A stretch of 15,058 bases of DNA from Clostridia bacterium. GTDB lineage: Bacteria > Bacillota > Clostridia > Oscillospirales > CAG-272. The DNA is taken from NCBI GenBank assembly GCA_017520365.1, contig JAFXFQ010000045.1, positions 1-15,058 on the forward strand, given 5' to 3'. The position numbers and the translations under genes are program-made. The stretch's first letter is position 1; every line of letters starts with the position of its first letter. Below are positions 14,775 to 15,058 of this stretch, one piece after another. The notes beneath the pieces are model-generated. The model was not told the DNA's origin. It did no database searches and saw nothing but the letters and a program-made list of their open reading frames with translations.

Positions 14775-15058
14775 ATGAAAACCAGCAAACAGCTTCTCAT
14801 TGCTGTAATTTTGATACTGTCAGCATTTCTGATTATAAGTATAACAATGATTGTGTACCTGTTCATCATTCCCGCATTTCCATATGAGACAACAGACATA
14901 AAGGACTACGGTAAAATTAAAGGTAATTACGACAATGAGACACCGAAAAAGATCATAGAAAGCTTTTTTCCCGACGAAATATCCGACGATTTTGATGACG
15001 TGGTGTATGCCTATAAAAGTGCTGATATTTTTCACTACGCTTTTGAAGCATATCTTGA
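14775..15058 (+). CDS. Small membrane-anchored protein, candidate immunity to the orphan tip (3' end outside window)
   Basis: Ninety-four codons are visible and the frame is open at the window edge. ATG 14775 follows a GGAGG site (14762-14766) with eight-base spacing, 20 bases after the orphan tip stop. Residues about 6-31 form one strong membrane helix with lysines at the N-terminus and no lipobox, so the rest should face outward. The visible part contains DYGKIKGNYDNE, then KKIIESFFPDEI and YKSADIFHYAFEAYL. I do not recognise a named family. Its place directly after a toxin tip, with its own good ribosome binding site, makes it the natural immunity candidate; this is inference. Confidence 0.7.
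   Translation, partial: MKTSKQLLIAVILILSAFLIISITMIVYLFIIPAFPYETTDIKDYGKIKGNYDNETPKKIIESFFPDEISDDFDDVVYAYKSADIFHYAFEAYL

Overview
The window looks like chromosomal DNA of an anaerobic Clostridia-class Firmicute, perhaps an Oscillospirales-type gut commensal; this is inferred from gene content, not from a marker gene. Supporting signs are strong AGGAGG-type ribosome binding sites, sigma-A promoters with 17-bp spacers, lipobox lipoproteins, a stand-alone CinA C-terminal protein, a Re-citrate/homocitrate-synthase-like enzyme, and a WapA-like YD-repeat wall protein.

Left part (1-4506, all on the minus strand) is ordinary housekeeping DNA. It holds secG (3' end outside the window), a DRE-TIM metallolyase most like Re-citrate synthase, and a cinA-dxs operon whose two genes overlap by 8 bp. 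Each transcription unit has a recognisable promoter, and hairpin terminators separate the units.

Right part (4607-15058, all on the plus strand) is an accessory polymorphic-toxin island. A good promoter, preceded by a small palindrome, drives a 2288-residue secreted RHS/YD-repeat protein. In order it carries a signal peptide, a conserved N-terminal region, a DNRLRE-type domain, an RHS N-terminal region, two carbohydrate-binding-like modules, a ricin-like lectin module, YD repeats, the RHS core, and a complete M23 (LytM-type) peptidase as the variable tip. Two lipoprotein genes follow. Each is trailed by a copy of the same short intergenic element, which contains a GC-rich hairpin. Next comes a displaced copy of the RHS core joined in frame to a different tip of unknown function, with no convincing translation start of its own, then a small membrane-anchored protein gene cut by the window edge.

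The most interesting reading is a tip-switching array. The orphan core aligns without gaps to the 3' end of the big gene (59 of 60 core residues identical, with a 33-bp perfect block at the tip junction). One crossover there would delete about 3.2 kb and give an in-frame 2280-residue protein with the new tip and its neighbour gene. The genes after each tip (lipoprotein 1 after the M23 tip, the membrane protein after the orphan tip) are candidate cognate immunity proteins. Lipoprotein 2 may be a leftover immunity gene from an earlier tip. The immunity roles are inferred from position and predicted localisation only.
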